Assembly: GCF_002020805.1 (NCBI RefSeq)
Contig: NZ_MPRJ01000002.1
Coordinates: 1 to 63,042, forward strand
Origin: Solemya velesiana gill symbiont
GTDB taxonomy: Bacteria > Pseudomonadota > Gammaproteobacteria > Chromatiales > Chromatiaceae
DNA: 63,042 bases
Direction of reading: 5' to 3'
Shown: positions 8,542 to 17,262 of the stretch, in pieces
Layout: every line of letters starts with the position of its first letter
Position numbering within the stretch: the stretch's first letter is position 1
Program-made: the position numbers and the translations under genes
The notes under the pieces: generated by a model
What the model saw: the letters and a program-made list of their open reading frames with translations, nothing else
Database searches by the model: none
What the model was told of the DNA's origin: nothing

Positions 8542-10284
8542 TTACTTGGTAAGCCGCTGCATGGTCTCGAGAATGTGCTTGCTCTCGGGCTCCTCTTTCA
8601 GTGCTTTCTTCCACACTGCTCTCGCCTCAGCCTGCTCTCCCATGACCCAGAGCACCTCACCCAGGTGGGCTGCAAACTCCGAATCCGGAAGCATGCTCAT
8701 CGCCTTTTTCAGATAACCAAGGGCCTTCTCCAGATTGCCCAGGCGATACTGGATCCAACCCATGCTATCAATAATTGCCGGCGCCTCGGGTTTCAGCTCC
8801 AATGCCCTGGTAATGAGCTCCAATGCCTCATCGAAACGTGTCGTCTGATCCGCCAGCGTGTAACCCAGGGCATTGAGAGCATTGGCATTTTCGGGATTGG
8901 CAGCAAGTACTTTGCGAAGATCGCGTTCGAGAATATCGATTCTGTCGAGAGTCCCCGCATAGAGCGCGCGGGAGTAGAGAATATCCTGGTCATCAGAGTG
9001 TGCCCGCAAGGCTTCATCGTACAGAGACATGACCTGGGCCGATGAACCGTGTTCGCGAACAACTTCAACCTCTTCCAGGTACAGGCGGACAGATTGATTC
9101 GGTATGCGGATACGCATATTTTTCAGCCAGTCCCTGGCCTCCACCAGCCGACCATCGCCGGCCATGAGCTTTGCAATTCGCACCTGTGCGTAATAAGACA
9201 CATCGCCCTTCTGGACCTTGCGATACCACTCAATCGCCTTTTCCGCTCTCCCCTGACTCTCATCAATACGACCAAGGTAGTAGGCCGCCTCATCCATTCT
9301 CAGCTCCAGCTTGCGGAGCTGCTGGAAATGCCTCCGCGCTTCCCTGAAGCGCTCCATATCCAGCGCCAGCACGCCGAGGGGGAACAGCACATCTCCATCG
9401 TCCGGGGTTTGCCTGCTGATCTGCTGAAACTGCTGATAAGACAGCTCTTTTTCCCCAAACTCCAGGAGTATCCGGCCGTAAGCCGAACGCAGAAGCTTCT
9501 CCTCCGGGTACTGCTCTACGGCCCGCGCCAGCAGGTCGCGGGCTGCATCGTTGCCGTTTAGTGCAACGTGGATACGGCTCAATAGCACATAGCCTTTGAC
9601 CCACCCGGGGTGTCGCTCGATTAGCTGAGAAGCTCTCTCCTGCGCCAAATCATACGATTTACCCATCAGGGCCGAGAGTGACACCACGTACAGTCCCATG
9701 GGTTCATCCGGATAGTCGGCAGCAAGGCGCTCCAGCAGCCCAACGGCACCCTTGTGGTTTTTCTCCCGACTCACCGCCGCCATTGCGTAGAGAAAACCGC
9801 CCTGCCCCTTGGCAACACTGATCGCAACAACCGCCTTCAACTGACTGTAAGCCTGTTCCAGCTCACCACTGCGCAGGGCCAGTGCGGCGCCCAGCTGGCG
9901 TGCCGACAAATCGTTGGGCGCCAATTCGACCCACCGGCCAACAGCCTCCAGAGCCAAATCGTCGCGTTTGAGGAAAATTGCAAGGCGTGCTGCCCGCTCC
10001 GCAGCCTTTGCATCACCCGACAGGGCTGCCGCCTTCAGGAGATGCTCATATGCCAGGCTCAACTCGTGGCGTTGTGCGGCTACCTCACCAGCCAGGGCAT
10101 TGAAGACAATCTCTGAATCCAGTTGATCTACGGGCGTCGGCGGCTGATCAAAGGGTTGAACAACAGTATCCGCCCCCTCTCCCTCCTGGGCACCCTCAAC
10201 CGTCACATCTTTTTCAGGCACAGCTGCACAACCAACCAGCAGCAGCAGAAACAATACAGTAGCTTTCGACAAAACCAGCTTCAT
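8542..10284 (-). CDS. TPR-repeat lipoprotein
   Basis: 580 residues from ATG 10282-10284, chosen because GGGAG precedes it and because it gives a lipoprotein signal (KATVLFLLLLVGC, lipobox LLVGC, Cys about 18). The rest is helical repeat sequence with many TPR-like units (for example ANALNALGYTLADQ, PAIIDSMGWIQYRLGNLEKALGYLKKA). It is expected to be anchored in the outer membrane facing the periplasm and to act as a protein-binding scaffold; partner unknown. It sits between hemA (divergent) and ispE. Confidence 0.85.
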   Translation of the reverse strand: MKLVLSKATVLFLLLLVGCAAVPEKDVTVEGAQEGEGADTVVQPFDQPPTPVDQLDSEIVFNALAGEVAAQRHELSLAYEHLLKAAALSGDAKAAERAARLAIFLKRDDLALEAVGRWVELAPNDLSARQLGAALALRSGELEQAYSQLKAVVAISVAKGQGGFLYAMAAVSREKNHKGAVGLLERLAADYPDEPMGLYVVSLSALMGKSYDLAQERASQLIERHPGWVKGYVLLSRIHVALNGNDAARDLLARAVEQYPEEKLLRSAYGRILLEFGEKELSYQQFQQISRQTPDDGDVLFPLGVLALDMERFREARRHFQQLRKLELRMDEAAYYLGRIDESQGRAEKAIEWYRKVQKGDVSYYAQVRIAKLMAGDGRLVEARDWLKNMRIRIPNQSVRLYLEEVEVVREHGSSAQVMSLYDEALRAHSDDQDILYSRALYAGTLDRIDILERDLRKVLAANPENANALNALGYTLADQTTRFDEALELITRALELKPEAPAIIDSMGWIQYRLGNLEKALGYLKKAMSMLPDSEFAAHLGEVLWVMGEQAEARAVWKKALKEEPESKHILETMQRLTK

Positions 10285-10555
10285 TACTCCCTTTCCCACC
10301 GGTAATCCCGGCAATGCACACGCTCCGGGGGGAGCGCATGCCATCAAATGGCTTTACATTGGAGCTGAGAATCAAGTATCACCCAGACGACCCATAGGCA
10401 GGATAGTAGCCTGTTAAACCCATCAAAAGCCACCAAACAGATCATTCAGCCTGTACAAAATCTACAAGCACCAGCACCTCTTCTGAACACATAACTTGAA
10501 TTTAAGCAATTGATAATACAAAATTTCGGGTTCAAGACATCCTAAAACAAAACAT

Positions 10556-11824
10556 ATGGCACTCCTGACGCTCGGCCTTAACCATAAAACTGCCCCTCTC
10601 GATATACGGGAACGAATCACCTTCGGCCCCGATATCATCGTGGCTGCCCTGCGCAGCCTCTCCGAGCGGCCGGGCGTCGATGAGGCGACAATTCTTTCCA
10701 CCTGCAACCGCACAGAGATCTACTGCGCACTCAACCAAGGTGGGCGCCAGGAGATCTGCCAGTGGCTCAGTGACTTCCACGGCGTGGAGCCTGAAACAGT
10801 CTCGCCCTATCTCTACGACCACGAGAACAGGGAGAGCGTTCGCCACCTGCTGAGAGTGGCCAGCGGACTCGACTCCATGGTCCTGGGCGAGCCCCAGATT
10901 CTTGGCCAGGTGAAGTCCGCCTTTCAGACCGCATGCGATGCGACCACCACGGGAAAACTCCTGGGCCGGCTGTTTCAGCACACTTTTTCCGTGGCCAAGC
11001 AGGTACGCACGGACACCGCCATCGGGCACAGCCCGGTTTCGGTAGCCTTTGCAGCGGTAAGCCTTGCAAGACAGATATTCAGCGACCTGACCAATCAGAC
11101 TGCACTGCTCATCGGTGCCGGCGAAACCATTGAACTGGCCGCCCGACACCTGCACCAGCACGGCATTGGCCGCATCATCGTCGCCAACCGTACACTGGAG
11201 CGCGCCCACACCCTGGCCAACCAGTTCGACGGCTACGCCATCGCACTGACCGAAATACCCTCCCATCTCGCAGAGGCCGATATCGTCATCTCCTCCACCG
11301 CCAGCCCCCTGCCGGTACTGGGCAAGGGCACCGTGGAGAGCGCCCTGAAAAAACGCAAACACCAGCCGATGTTCATGGTGGACATTGCGGTACCCAGGGA
11401 TATCGAAAGCGAAGTCGGCAACCTGAATGACGCCTACCTCTATACCGTAGACGACCTGCAGGAGGTCATCGATGAAAACCTCCGCTCTCGCCTGGAGGCC
11501 GCGGAGCAGGCCCAGGAGATCATTGACTTCCACACCGAAGAGTTCATGGGCTGGCTTCGCTCCCTTGATGCAGTCGGCATGATCCAGGACTACCGTCGCC
11601 AGGCCGAATGCATGCGTGACGAGGCCCTCGACAGGGCAATGAAGCAGCTGACAAACGGCAAATCACCTGAAGAGGCCCTGCAGTTCCTGGCCCACACCAT
11701 CACAAACAAACTGCTGCACACCCCAAGCACCCAGATCAGGCAGGCTGGCTTCGACGGTCATATCGAACTGCTGGAAGCGGCCAACACCCTGTTCCAAATC
11801 AAAGATGGCGACAGCAGTAAATGA
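10556..11824 (+). CDS. hemA: Glutamyl-tRNA reductase
   Basis: 422 residues, first committed enzyme of the C5 haem pathway; it reduces Glu-tRNA to glutamate-1-semialdehyde with NADPH. N-terminal catalytic domain has [16 protein letters not shown] and the active-site Cys in [11 protein letters not shown]. The NADPH-binding domain has [16 protein letters not shown] and the C-terminal dimerisation helices follow. The divergent TPR lipoprotein gene lies upstream. The stop overlaps the prfA start by ATGA, so translation is coupled. Confidence 0.97.
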   Translation: MALLTLGLNHKTAPLDIRERITFGPDIIVAALRSLSERPGVDEATILSTCNRTEIYCALNQGGRQEICQWLSDFHGVEPETVSPYLYDHENRESVRHLLRVASGLDSMVLGEPQILGQVKSAFQTACDATTTGKLLGRLFQHTFSVAKQVRTDTAIGHSPVSVAFAAVSLARQIFSDLTNQTALLIGAGETIELAARHLHQHGIGRIIVANRTLERAHTLANQFDGYAIALTEIPSHLAEADIVISSTASPLPVLGKGTVESALKKRKHQPMFMVDIAVPRDIESEVGNLNDAYLYTVDDLQEVIDENLRSRLEAAEQAQEIIDFHTEEFMGWLRSLDAVGMIQDYRRQAECMRDEALDRAMKQLTNGKSPEEALQFLAHTITNKLLHTPSTQIRQAGFDGHIELLEAANTLFQIKDGDSSK

Positions 11825-12906
11825 AGGATTCCATCCGCAGTAAACTGGACCACATTTCAGAACGCTTCGAAGAGATTACCGCCCTGCTGGCAGACCCCGA
11901 TGTTCAGGGGAATCAAAATCAATTCCGCAGTCTGAGCCAGGAGCATTCACAGCTCGAGCCGGTGGTGGGGTGCTATAACCGCTACCTCGGAATCGAGGAT
12001 GATATAGAAAGCGCCAACGAGATGCTCACCGACCCGGAGATGGCCGACCTGGCGAAAGAAGAGCTGAGAGAGGCAGAAAACCAGAAGGATGAACTGGAGC
12101 CCCAACTGCAGTTGCTGCTGATCCCCGCCGACCCCAACGATGAGCGCAACATCTTCCTGGAGGTCCGCGCAGGCACCGGCGGTGCCGAAGCGGCACTGTT
12201 TGCGGGCGATCTTCATCGCATGTACCTGCGCTATGCCGAAACCCAGGGCTGGCAGACCGAGACAATCAGCGAGAGCGCCGGCGAACAGGGAGGCTACAAG
12301 GAGGTGGTCAGCCGCATCACCGGCCGTAACGTCTATTCGCGGCTCAAGTTCGAATCCGGCACCCACCGGGTGCAGCGGGTCCCGGAGACCGAGTCCCAGG
12401 GACGCATTCACACCTCTGCCTGCACCGTTGCCATCATGCCGGAGGCTGACGAGGTCGACGAGGTCGATATCGACAACAACGACCTGCGCATCGACACCTA
12501 CCGCGCTTCCGGCGCCGGCGGCCAGCACGTAAACAAGACCGACTCGGCTGTGCGCATTACCCACATGCCAACGGGTATTGTTGTGGAGTGTCAGGACGAA
12601 CGCTCCCAGCACAAAAACAAGGCCCGTGCGCTTTCTCTGCTTCAGGCAAAACTGCTCGCAAGTATCCAGGAGAAACAGAGCAGTGAACAGGCCGCCGCGC
12701 GCAAACTGCAGGTAGGCAGCGGCGACCGGTCCGAGCGGATTCGCACATACAACTTTCCCCAGAACCGTGTTACGGACCACAGGATCAATCTCACGCTATA
12801 CAAGCTGGATGAGATCATGACCGGCGCGGTGGATCAGGTCATCGACCCCCTGACCCATGAATACCAGGCGGAACTCCTCGCTTCCCTGTCTGAAGAGAAC
12901 GGCTGA
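11821..12906 (+). CDS. prfA: Peptide chain release factor 1
   Basis: 361 residues, the normal RF1 length. It reads UAG and UAA stop codons and triggers peptide release. The catalytic GGQ is visible in [17 protein letters not shown], preceded by [11 protein letters not shown]. Start ATG 11821 overlaps the hemA stop. prmC, which methylates the GGQ glutamine, follows after 18 bp; the hemA-prfA-prmC order is conserved in gammaproteobacteria. Confidence 0.97.
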   Translation: MKDSIRSKLDHISERFEEITALLADPDVQGNQNQFRSLSQEHSQLEPVVGCYNRYLGIEDDIESANEMLTDPEMADLAKEELREAENQKDELEPQLQLLLIPADPNDERNIFLEVRAGTGGAEAALFAGDLHRMYLRYAETQGWQTETISESAGEQGGYKEVVSRITGRNVYSRLKFESGTHRVQRVPETESQGRIHTSACTVAIMPEADEVDEVDIDNNDLRIDTYRASGAGGQHVNKTDSAVRITHMPTGIVVECQDERSQHKNKARALSLLQAKLLASIQEKQSSEQAAARKLQVGSGDRSERIRTYNFPQNRVTDHRINLTLYKLDEIMTGAVDQVIDPLTHEYQAELLASLSEENG

Positions 12907-12924
12907 GCCCCAAGCCAAAGCACC

Positions 12925-13782
12925 ATGACGGCATCTCAGTCCACCCTTGCAGAGGCCCTCAACCAGGCCATCGGGCAACTCGCCAAGCGCACGGACTGCG
13001 AACCCAGAATCGAGGCCGAGGTTTTGCTCTGCTTTGCCCTTGGCAAACCACGATCCCACCTCGCGGCATGGCCGGATAAAATCCTCACCCGGGAACAACA
13101 ACAGCGGTTTGCCGAACTGTTGTCACGTCGACTCGAGGGTGAGCCCGTGGCCTACATAACCGGACAACGGGAATTCTGGTCACTGAATCTCGATGTCACC
13201 CCTGCCACCCTGATTCCCCGGCCCGAGACCGAACTATTGGTGGAGCGCGCGCTTGAACTGATCCCCCTGGATACCACCTGGACCATCGCCGACCTCGGGA
13301 CCGGCAGTGGCGCCATCGCCCTGGCCCTGGCCAGCGAACGCCCAAACAGCCGAATACTTGCAGTCGAGCAATCGCCCCAGGCCCTTGAGGTTGCAACACG
13401 CAACACCAAGAACTGCGGGATAGTGAATGTAGAGTTTCTCGCCGGCTCCTGGTGTGATGCATTTCCTCCCGGGACGCGGCTGGATCTCATTCTGAGCAAT
13501 CCCCCCTATGTCGCGGAAGGCGACCCTCATCTCGAGCGCGGGGATCTTCCCTGGGAACCCAGCACGGCCCTCACATCCGGAACAGACGGCCTGAACGATA
13601 TTCGCCTGATCGCTGCCCAGGCCCACAGTCACCTGAAAACCGGAGGTGGACTACTCCTAGAGCACGGACTGGACCAGGGCGAAAGCGTGCGCAACATACT
13701 GAAGGAAAACGGGTTTCACAAGACACAGACACTGCAGGACCTGGAGCGGCGCGAACGTGTGACCGAAGGATTCAGGGCCTGA
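12925..13782 (+). CDS. prmC: Release factor glutamine N5-methyltransferase
   Basis: 285 residues. The N-terminal helical domain is followed by a SAM-dependent fold with IADLGTGSGAIALALA (motif I) and the catalytic NPPYVAEGD. Just before it is RPETELLVERAL, also typical of PrmC. The enzyme methylates the GGQ Gln of RF1 and RF2. Operon with prfA. Confidence 0.96.
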   Translation: MTASQSTLAEALNQAIGQLAKRTDCEPRIEAEVLLCFALGKPRSHLAAWPDKILTREQQQRFAELLSRRLEGEPVAYITGQREFWSLNLDVTPATLIPRPETELLVERALELIPLDTTWTIADLGTGSGAIALALASERPNSRILAVEQSPQALEVATRNTKNCGIVNVEFLAGSWCDAFPPGTRLDLILSNPPYVAEGDPHLERGDLPWEPSTALTSGTDGLNDIRLIAAQAHSHLKTGGGLLLEHGLDQGESVRNILKENGFHKTQTLQDLERRERVTEGFRA

Positions 13783-13889
13783 TAACGCTGACAACCCAGC
13801 TCCTTTTGGTTATGCTCTAATCCACGGAGAGGGATAAAGCTGCACCCTCTCTCATGCCTCTCAACACGGCAAGCGATTAGGACCCAACC

Positions 13890-14300
13890 ATGGATAACCA
13901 GGCGTCTGACTCCATAAAGCAGCGCGAAATAGTGTTCGTCGAGATGCACCCTGATCCAAATCAGGCGCAGACTGCTGCCGAACACCTGTCGCAGATCGAC
14001 GGCATCCTGGACGCACATGCGGAGTCGCCAACCCAACTGCGAATCCGCTATCACGTCCTCGAGATTACCCTCGAGCAGATCGAGAGCGCCTTGACTGAAG
14101 CCGGATTTCACATCAGCAGCCGACTCATCCACAAGCTGCGCCGCGCGCTTTTCTACTACACAGAAGAGATCCAACGCGCCAACAACGGTTGTCCCCAAGG
14201 CGAATCCAAATGCACCCGCCAGATATTCATTAACCGATATCAGCAGATCAACCACAGCTGCCGCGACGGCCGACCGGGCCACTGGCGCAAATACCAATAA
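13890..14300 (+). CDS. Conserved-looking unknown with Cys-rich C-terminus
   Basis: 136 residues, no signal peptide. The first 80 residues have a beta-alpha-beta pattern (REIVFVEMHPD, LRIRYHVLEITLEQIESALTEAGF) reminiscent of ferredoxin-like or HMA-like folds, but without the CxxC of metal-transport HMA domains. The C-terminus has three Cys and a His in NNGCPQGESKCTR and QQINHSC, which could bind a metal. It lies 107 bp after prmC and 56 bp before the moeB-like gene on the same strand, which may make it part of that operon. Function not recognised. Confidence 0.6.
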   Translation: MDNQASDSIKQREIVFVEMHPDPNQAQTAAEHLSQIDGILDAHAESPTQLRIRYHVLEITLEQIESALTEAGFHISSRLIHKLRRALFYYTEEIQRANNGCPQGESKCTRQIFINRYQQINHSCRDGRPGHWRKYQ

Positions 14301-14356
14301 ACCCGTTCCGGTGTTAGGATTGGCACCCTCATTAACCGGCTCACATCCTTCACCCG

Positions 14357-15109
14357 ATGAACGACGACCAACTGCTGCGCTACAGCCGACAAATCATGCT
14401 GCCCTCCATTGGCATCGAGGGACAGGAGAAACTGCTCAATGCCCGTGTTCTGATCATTGGCATGGGCGGCCTCGGTTCACCGGTTGCCATGTACCTTGCA
14501 GCGGCAGGCATCGGCCACCTTACCCTTGTGGACTTCGACAAGGTCGACCTCAGCAACCTTCAGCGCCAGATCACCCATTTCACAGGGGACATCGGCACAC
14601 CCAAGGTGGAGTCCGCCAAACAGACCCTTGAGCAGATCAACCCGGAGTGTGACATCGAAACCATCAACCGGGCACTCATGGACAACGACCTTGCCGAACA
14701 GGCCGCCAAAGCCGACCTGGTTCTCGACTGCTGCGACAATTTCGCTACCCGGTTTGCCATCAATGAAGCCTGTGTCGCCACTTCAACCCCCCTGGTCTCG
14801 GGTGCAGCGATACGCCTGGAGGGCCACATATCGGTCTTCGTTCCCGGCCCCAATGAACCCTGCTACCGCTGCCTCTATGGCGGCGAAGGCGAGATCGAAG
14901 AGACCTGTTCGGAAAATGGCGTGCTCGCCTCCGTGGTCGGCATCATCGGCAGCATCCAGGCAACCGAGGCAATCAAGGTGCTCACCGGCGCAGGCACCCC
15001 TCTCAATGGCAAGCTGATGATACTGGACGCACTGGAGATGCAGTGGCGTACACTGAAACTGAAAGCGGACCTGCAATGTCCGGTCTGCAGCGGCAGAGAA
15101 CAACCATGA
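14357..15109 (+). CDS. MoeB/ThiF/HesA family adenylyltransferase
   Basis: 250 residues, the length of MoeB. It has the E1-like nucleotide fold: LIIGMGGLGSPVAMYLAAAGIG, then DFDKVDLSNLQRQ, and the zinc Cys pairs CYRC and CPVC at about 173-176 and 243-246. Such enzymes adenylate the C-terminal Gly-Gly of a ubiquitin-like sulfur carrier (MoaD for molybdopterin or ThiS for thiamine). Which carrier is used cannot be read from the sequence, and none is adjacent. Next to prmC/prfA as in E. coli-like moeB contexts is not seen. The stop overlaps the next start by ATGA. Confidence 0.88.
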   Translation: MNDDQLLRYSRQIMLPSIGIEGQEKLLNARVLIIGMGGLGSPVAMYLAAAGIGHLTLVDFDKVDLSNLQRQITHFTGDIGTPKVESAKQTLEQINPECDIETINRALMDNDLAEQAAKADLVLDCCDNFATRFAINEACVATSTPLVSGAAIRLEGHISVFVPGPNEPCYRCLYGGEGEIEETCSENGVLASVVGIIGSIQATEAIKVLTGAGTPLNGKLMILDALEMQWRTLKLKADLQCPVCSGREQP

Positions 15110-15714
15110 ATCAAAAGAGACTCGACGCAGACACGACTGCCTACCTGGACAAGCTGCGCCAGGATATAGTGTTCACCGAGACGGTCTGCAACCAGCAGCT
15201 GACCTACCACACCACATGGGGACTGTTTTCACCAAAGAATGTCGACGAGGGCAGCCGTTTGTTGCTGGATCACCTGGAGATCAACGAAACCGACGACACC
15301 CTGGACCTCGGATGTGGCTACGGCCCCCTGGGCCTGACCATGGCACGCCTTGCCCCAAAAGGTACCAGCGTACTGGTGGACAAGGATTTCATGGCTGTGG
15401 AGTACAGCAAGAAAAACGCCCGGCTCAACAATATCGACAATGCAGAGGTATTTCTGAGCAACGGATTCGACCAGGTAGGTGATCGCCAATTCGACCTGAT
15501 CGTCTCCAATCTTCCTGCAAAAACCGGGAAGGAGCTCTACTACCTCTATTTTTACGATGCACTGGTTCGCATGAAACCTGGGGCACGATTTTATGTTGTC
15601 ACCATCTCCGGCCTGAGAAAATTCGTTCAGAAGGCTTTCATGGAAGTCTTCGGCAACTATAAAAAAATAAAGCAGGGGAAGACCTATACTGTTGCGATGG
15701 GCCGTGTGGAGTAA
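15106..15714 (+). CDS. Small class I SAM methyltransferase (RsmC/MTS-like)
   Basis: 202 residues from ATG 15106, which overlaps the stop of the preceding gene. The domain shows DTLDLGCGYGPLGLTMA (SAM motif I), LVDKDFMAVEYSKKNA, and DLIVSNLPAKTGKE (an NLPA version of the NPP(Y/F) catalytic motif). The layout matches the MTS family that includes the rRNA guanine methyltransferases RsmC/RlmG, lacking their N-terminal half. Target unknown; a nucleic-acid base is likely. Confidence 0.8.
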   Translation: MNQKRLDADTTAYLDKLRQDIVFTETVCNQQLTYHTTWGLFSPKNVDEGSRLLLDHLEINETDDTLDLGCGYGPLGLTMARLAPKGTSVLVDKDFMAVEYSKKNARLNNIDNAEVFLSNGFDQVGDRQFDLIVSNLPAKTGKELYYLYFYDALVRMKPGARFYVVTISGLRKFVQKAFMEVFGNYKKIKQGKTYTVAMGRVE

Positions 15715-15759
15715 GCCTGGGCCGAATCAAACCACCGTGAAATTGACCAACACTTCAAC

Positions 15760-15787
15760 TTGAACCCCGGAAATTACGCCCTATAAT
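15760..15787 (+). promoter_or_regulatory. Sigma-70 promoter for the response regulator gene
   Basis: TTGAAC at 15760-15765, a 16-nt spacer and a perfect TATAAT at 15782-15787, about 50 nt before the start codon at 15837. Confidence 0.6.
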
Positions 15788-15836
15788 TTGGGATTCTTTT
15801 GACTAGAAAAGGCAGTTTGCCAGAGCACCCTGGTAT

Positions 15837-16283
15837 ATGAGCAATAATAAAATCCTTGTCGCCGATGACGATGAACTGATCCTCTCCATCATCTCCAGGG
15901 GTCTCGAGAGCTCGGGTTACGAGATCATCTCGGCAACCGACGGTAAGCAGGCTGTAGAACTGGGCATCAAAACGGTGCCCGATCTTGCTGTGCTCGACAT
16001 ACGCATGCCCGGCATGGACGGACTGGAAGTGGCAAGAGAGCTTCGAAAACGTGCGGACATCGACTCCATATTTCTAACCGCCTACTCCGACAAGGAACTG
16101 GTCGAAACCGCGATCAAGGAAGGCGCACTTGGCTACCTGGTCAAGCCGATTGACACCCACCAGTTGGTCCCCTCAATCGAAGCGGGACTTGAACGATCGG
16201 CGGAATTGCGCCGGCTGCACAAGAAAGCGCACGCTCACACTTCCAGTAGACCCTCTTTTTCTCTACCATACGTTGCATACTAA
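15837..16283 (+). CDS. Single-domain response regulator
   Basis: 148 residues. The receiver domain (about 4-120) has the acidic pair DDDE, phospho-acceptor Asp at about 54 in LAVLDIRMPGMDG, the switch Thr in FLTAYSD and the Lys in YLVKPID. There is no output domain after it: the last 25 residues are low in structure. Its likely partner is the diguanylate cyclase next door, but that gene is damaged. An inverted repeat follows the end (16266-16300), overlapping the last codons. Confidence 0.88.
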   Translation: MSNNKILVADDDELILSIISRGLESSGYEIISATDGKQAVELGIKTVPDLAVLDIRMPGMDGLEVARELRKRADIDSIFLTAYSDKELVETAIKEGALGYLVKPIDTHQLVPSIEAGLERSAELRRLHKKAHAHTSSRPSFSLPYVAY

Positions 16284-16300
16284 AAATGTAAAACGTATGG
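16266..16300. repeat. Inverted repeat at end of response regulator gene
   Basis: CCATACGTT (16266-16274) and its complement AACGTATGG (16292-16300) flank a 17-nt AT-rich loop. No T-run follows, so it is not a standard terminator; it could be a protein-binding palindrome or an mRNA stem. Confidence 0.45.
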
Positions 16301-16336
16301 AGACCCTCGATCTTGAACTCGGCCAACGAAAACTAG

Positions 16337-17262
16337 GCGCTTCAGGAGAATGCTGAAAGACTCAGGCTGGTCCTGCCATACATGTCTCAGCACAAGATTC
16401 CGGTTACCCCTGAAAACTATGCCGTCTGGTACCACTATGTCGCGGGCGACAATCATCTGCTGAGTGACAAAATCGACTCACTGCTGAAACAGGAAACCGA
16501 ATTTACCGATAGCCTCAACGGATCTCTCTACAAGGACTATGTAGCAGAAGGCAACCGTGAGCGGCTCGAGCAGGTGAGTCGTCAGTTGCAGGAGATTCTG
16601 AAAGAGACCTCCGGCTCTCTCACCTCGACAGAGAGCCAAGCTGCGAGCTACGGCAAGGCACTGACCCAACTCAACGAATCAATAGAGCGGGATCAGAGTG
16701 CAGATCCGATGACCCTGCTCAGGCAGATGCTGGAAGAGACCAACTCGATGCGCCAGTCGGTTGAGCAGATGCGAGAGGATTTCGAATCCAAGACTTCCGA
16801 AATGGATCTGCTGAAACAGGAGCTCGAACAGGTTCGCAAACAGGCCATCACCGATCCACTGACCGGTCTCGCCAACCGCACCGCCTTCTTCGACTCACTG
16901 GATGCGGCAATCACTACCACCTACGACAACCCGACGCCGATCTGCCTGATCATGCTGGACATCGACCATTTCAAAAGAGTCAACGACACCCACGGCCACA
17001 TTATTGGCGACAAGGTGATCCGTTTCGTAGCGGACACACTGCACAAAAGCATCAAGGGACAGGACACGGCAGCCCGCTACGGTGGCGAGGAGTTCGCCGT
17101 AATACTGCCGGAAACCTCCCACGAAGGCGCAGAAAAACTTGCCAATCACATCCACGAAATCATTGCCGACACCAACCTGGTGAAAACCGGCAGCCGCGAA
17201 TCCCTGGGGCAGATCACCATCTCTGGTGGCGTCGCCCTCTACCGCGAAGGTGAAGAATCCTG
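16337..17262 (+). pseudogene. Diguanylate cyclase (GGDEF), damaged at both ends
   Basis: The open frame runs from ATG 16382 to 17446. Recognisable content is an N-terminal sensor-like region (KIPVTPENYAVWYHYVAGDN), a coiled-coil and a GGDEF domain with DPLTGLANRTAFFD and the catalytic GGEEF at about 234-238; the I-site position reads KGQD instead of RxxD. Family-like sequence ends at about 17260 (YREGEES); the last GGDEF helix is missing and the remaining codons read antisense through gatB. Family-like residues also extend upstream of ATG 16382 to about 16337 (QENAERLRLVLPYM), with no in-frame start codon. If intact it would make cyclic di-GMP. Probably inactive. Confidence 0.75.

Noticed and set aside
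10532-11533. Open frame of 333 codons antisense to hemA
   Set aside because: Same reason: hemA is certain on the plus strand, and the antisense translation is Gly/Val/Asp-rich without motifs.
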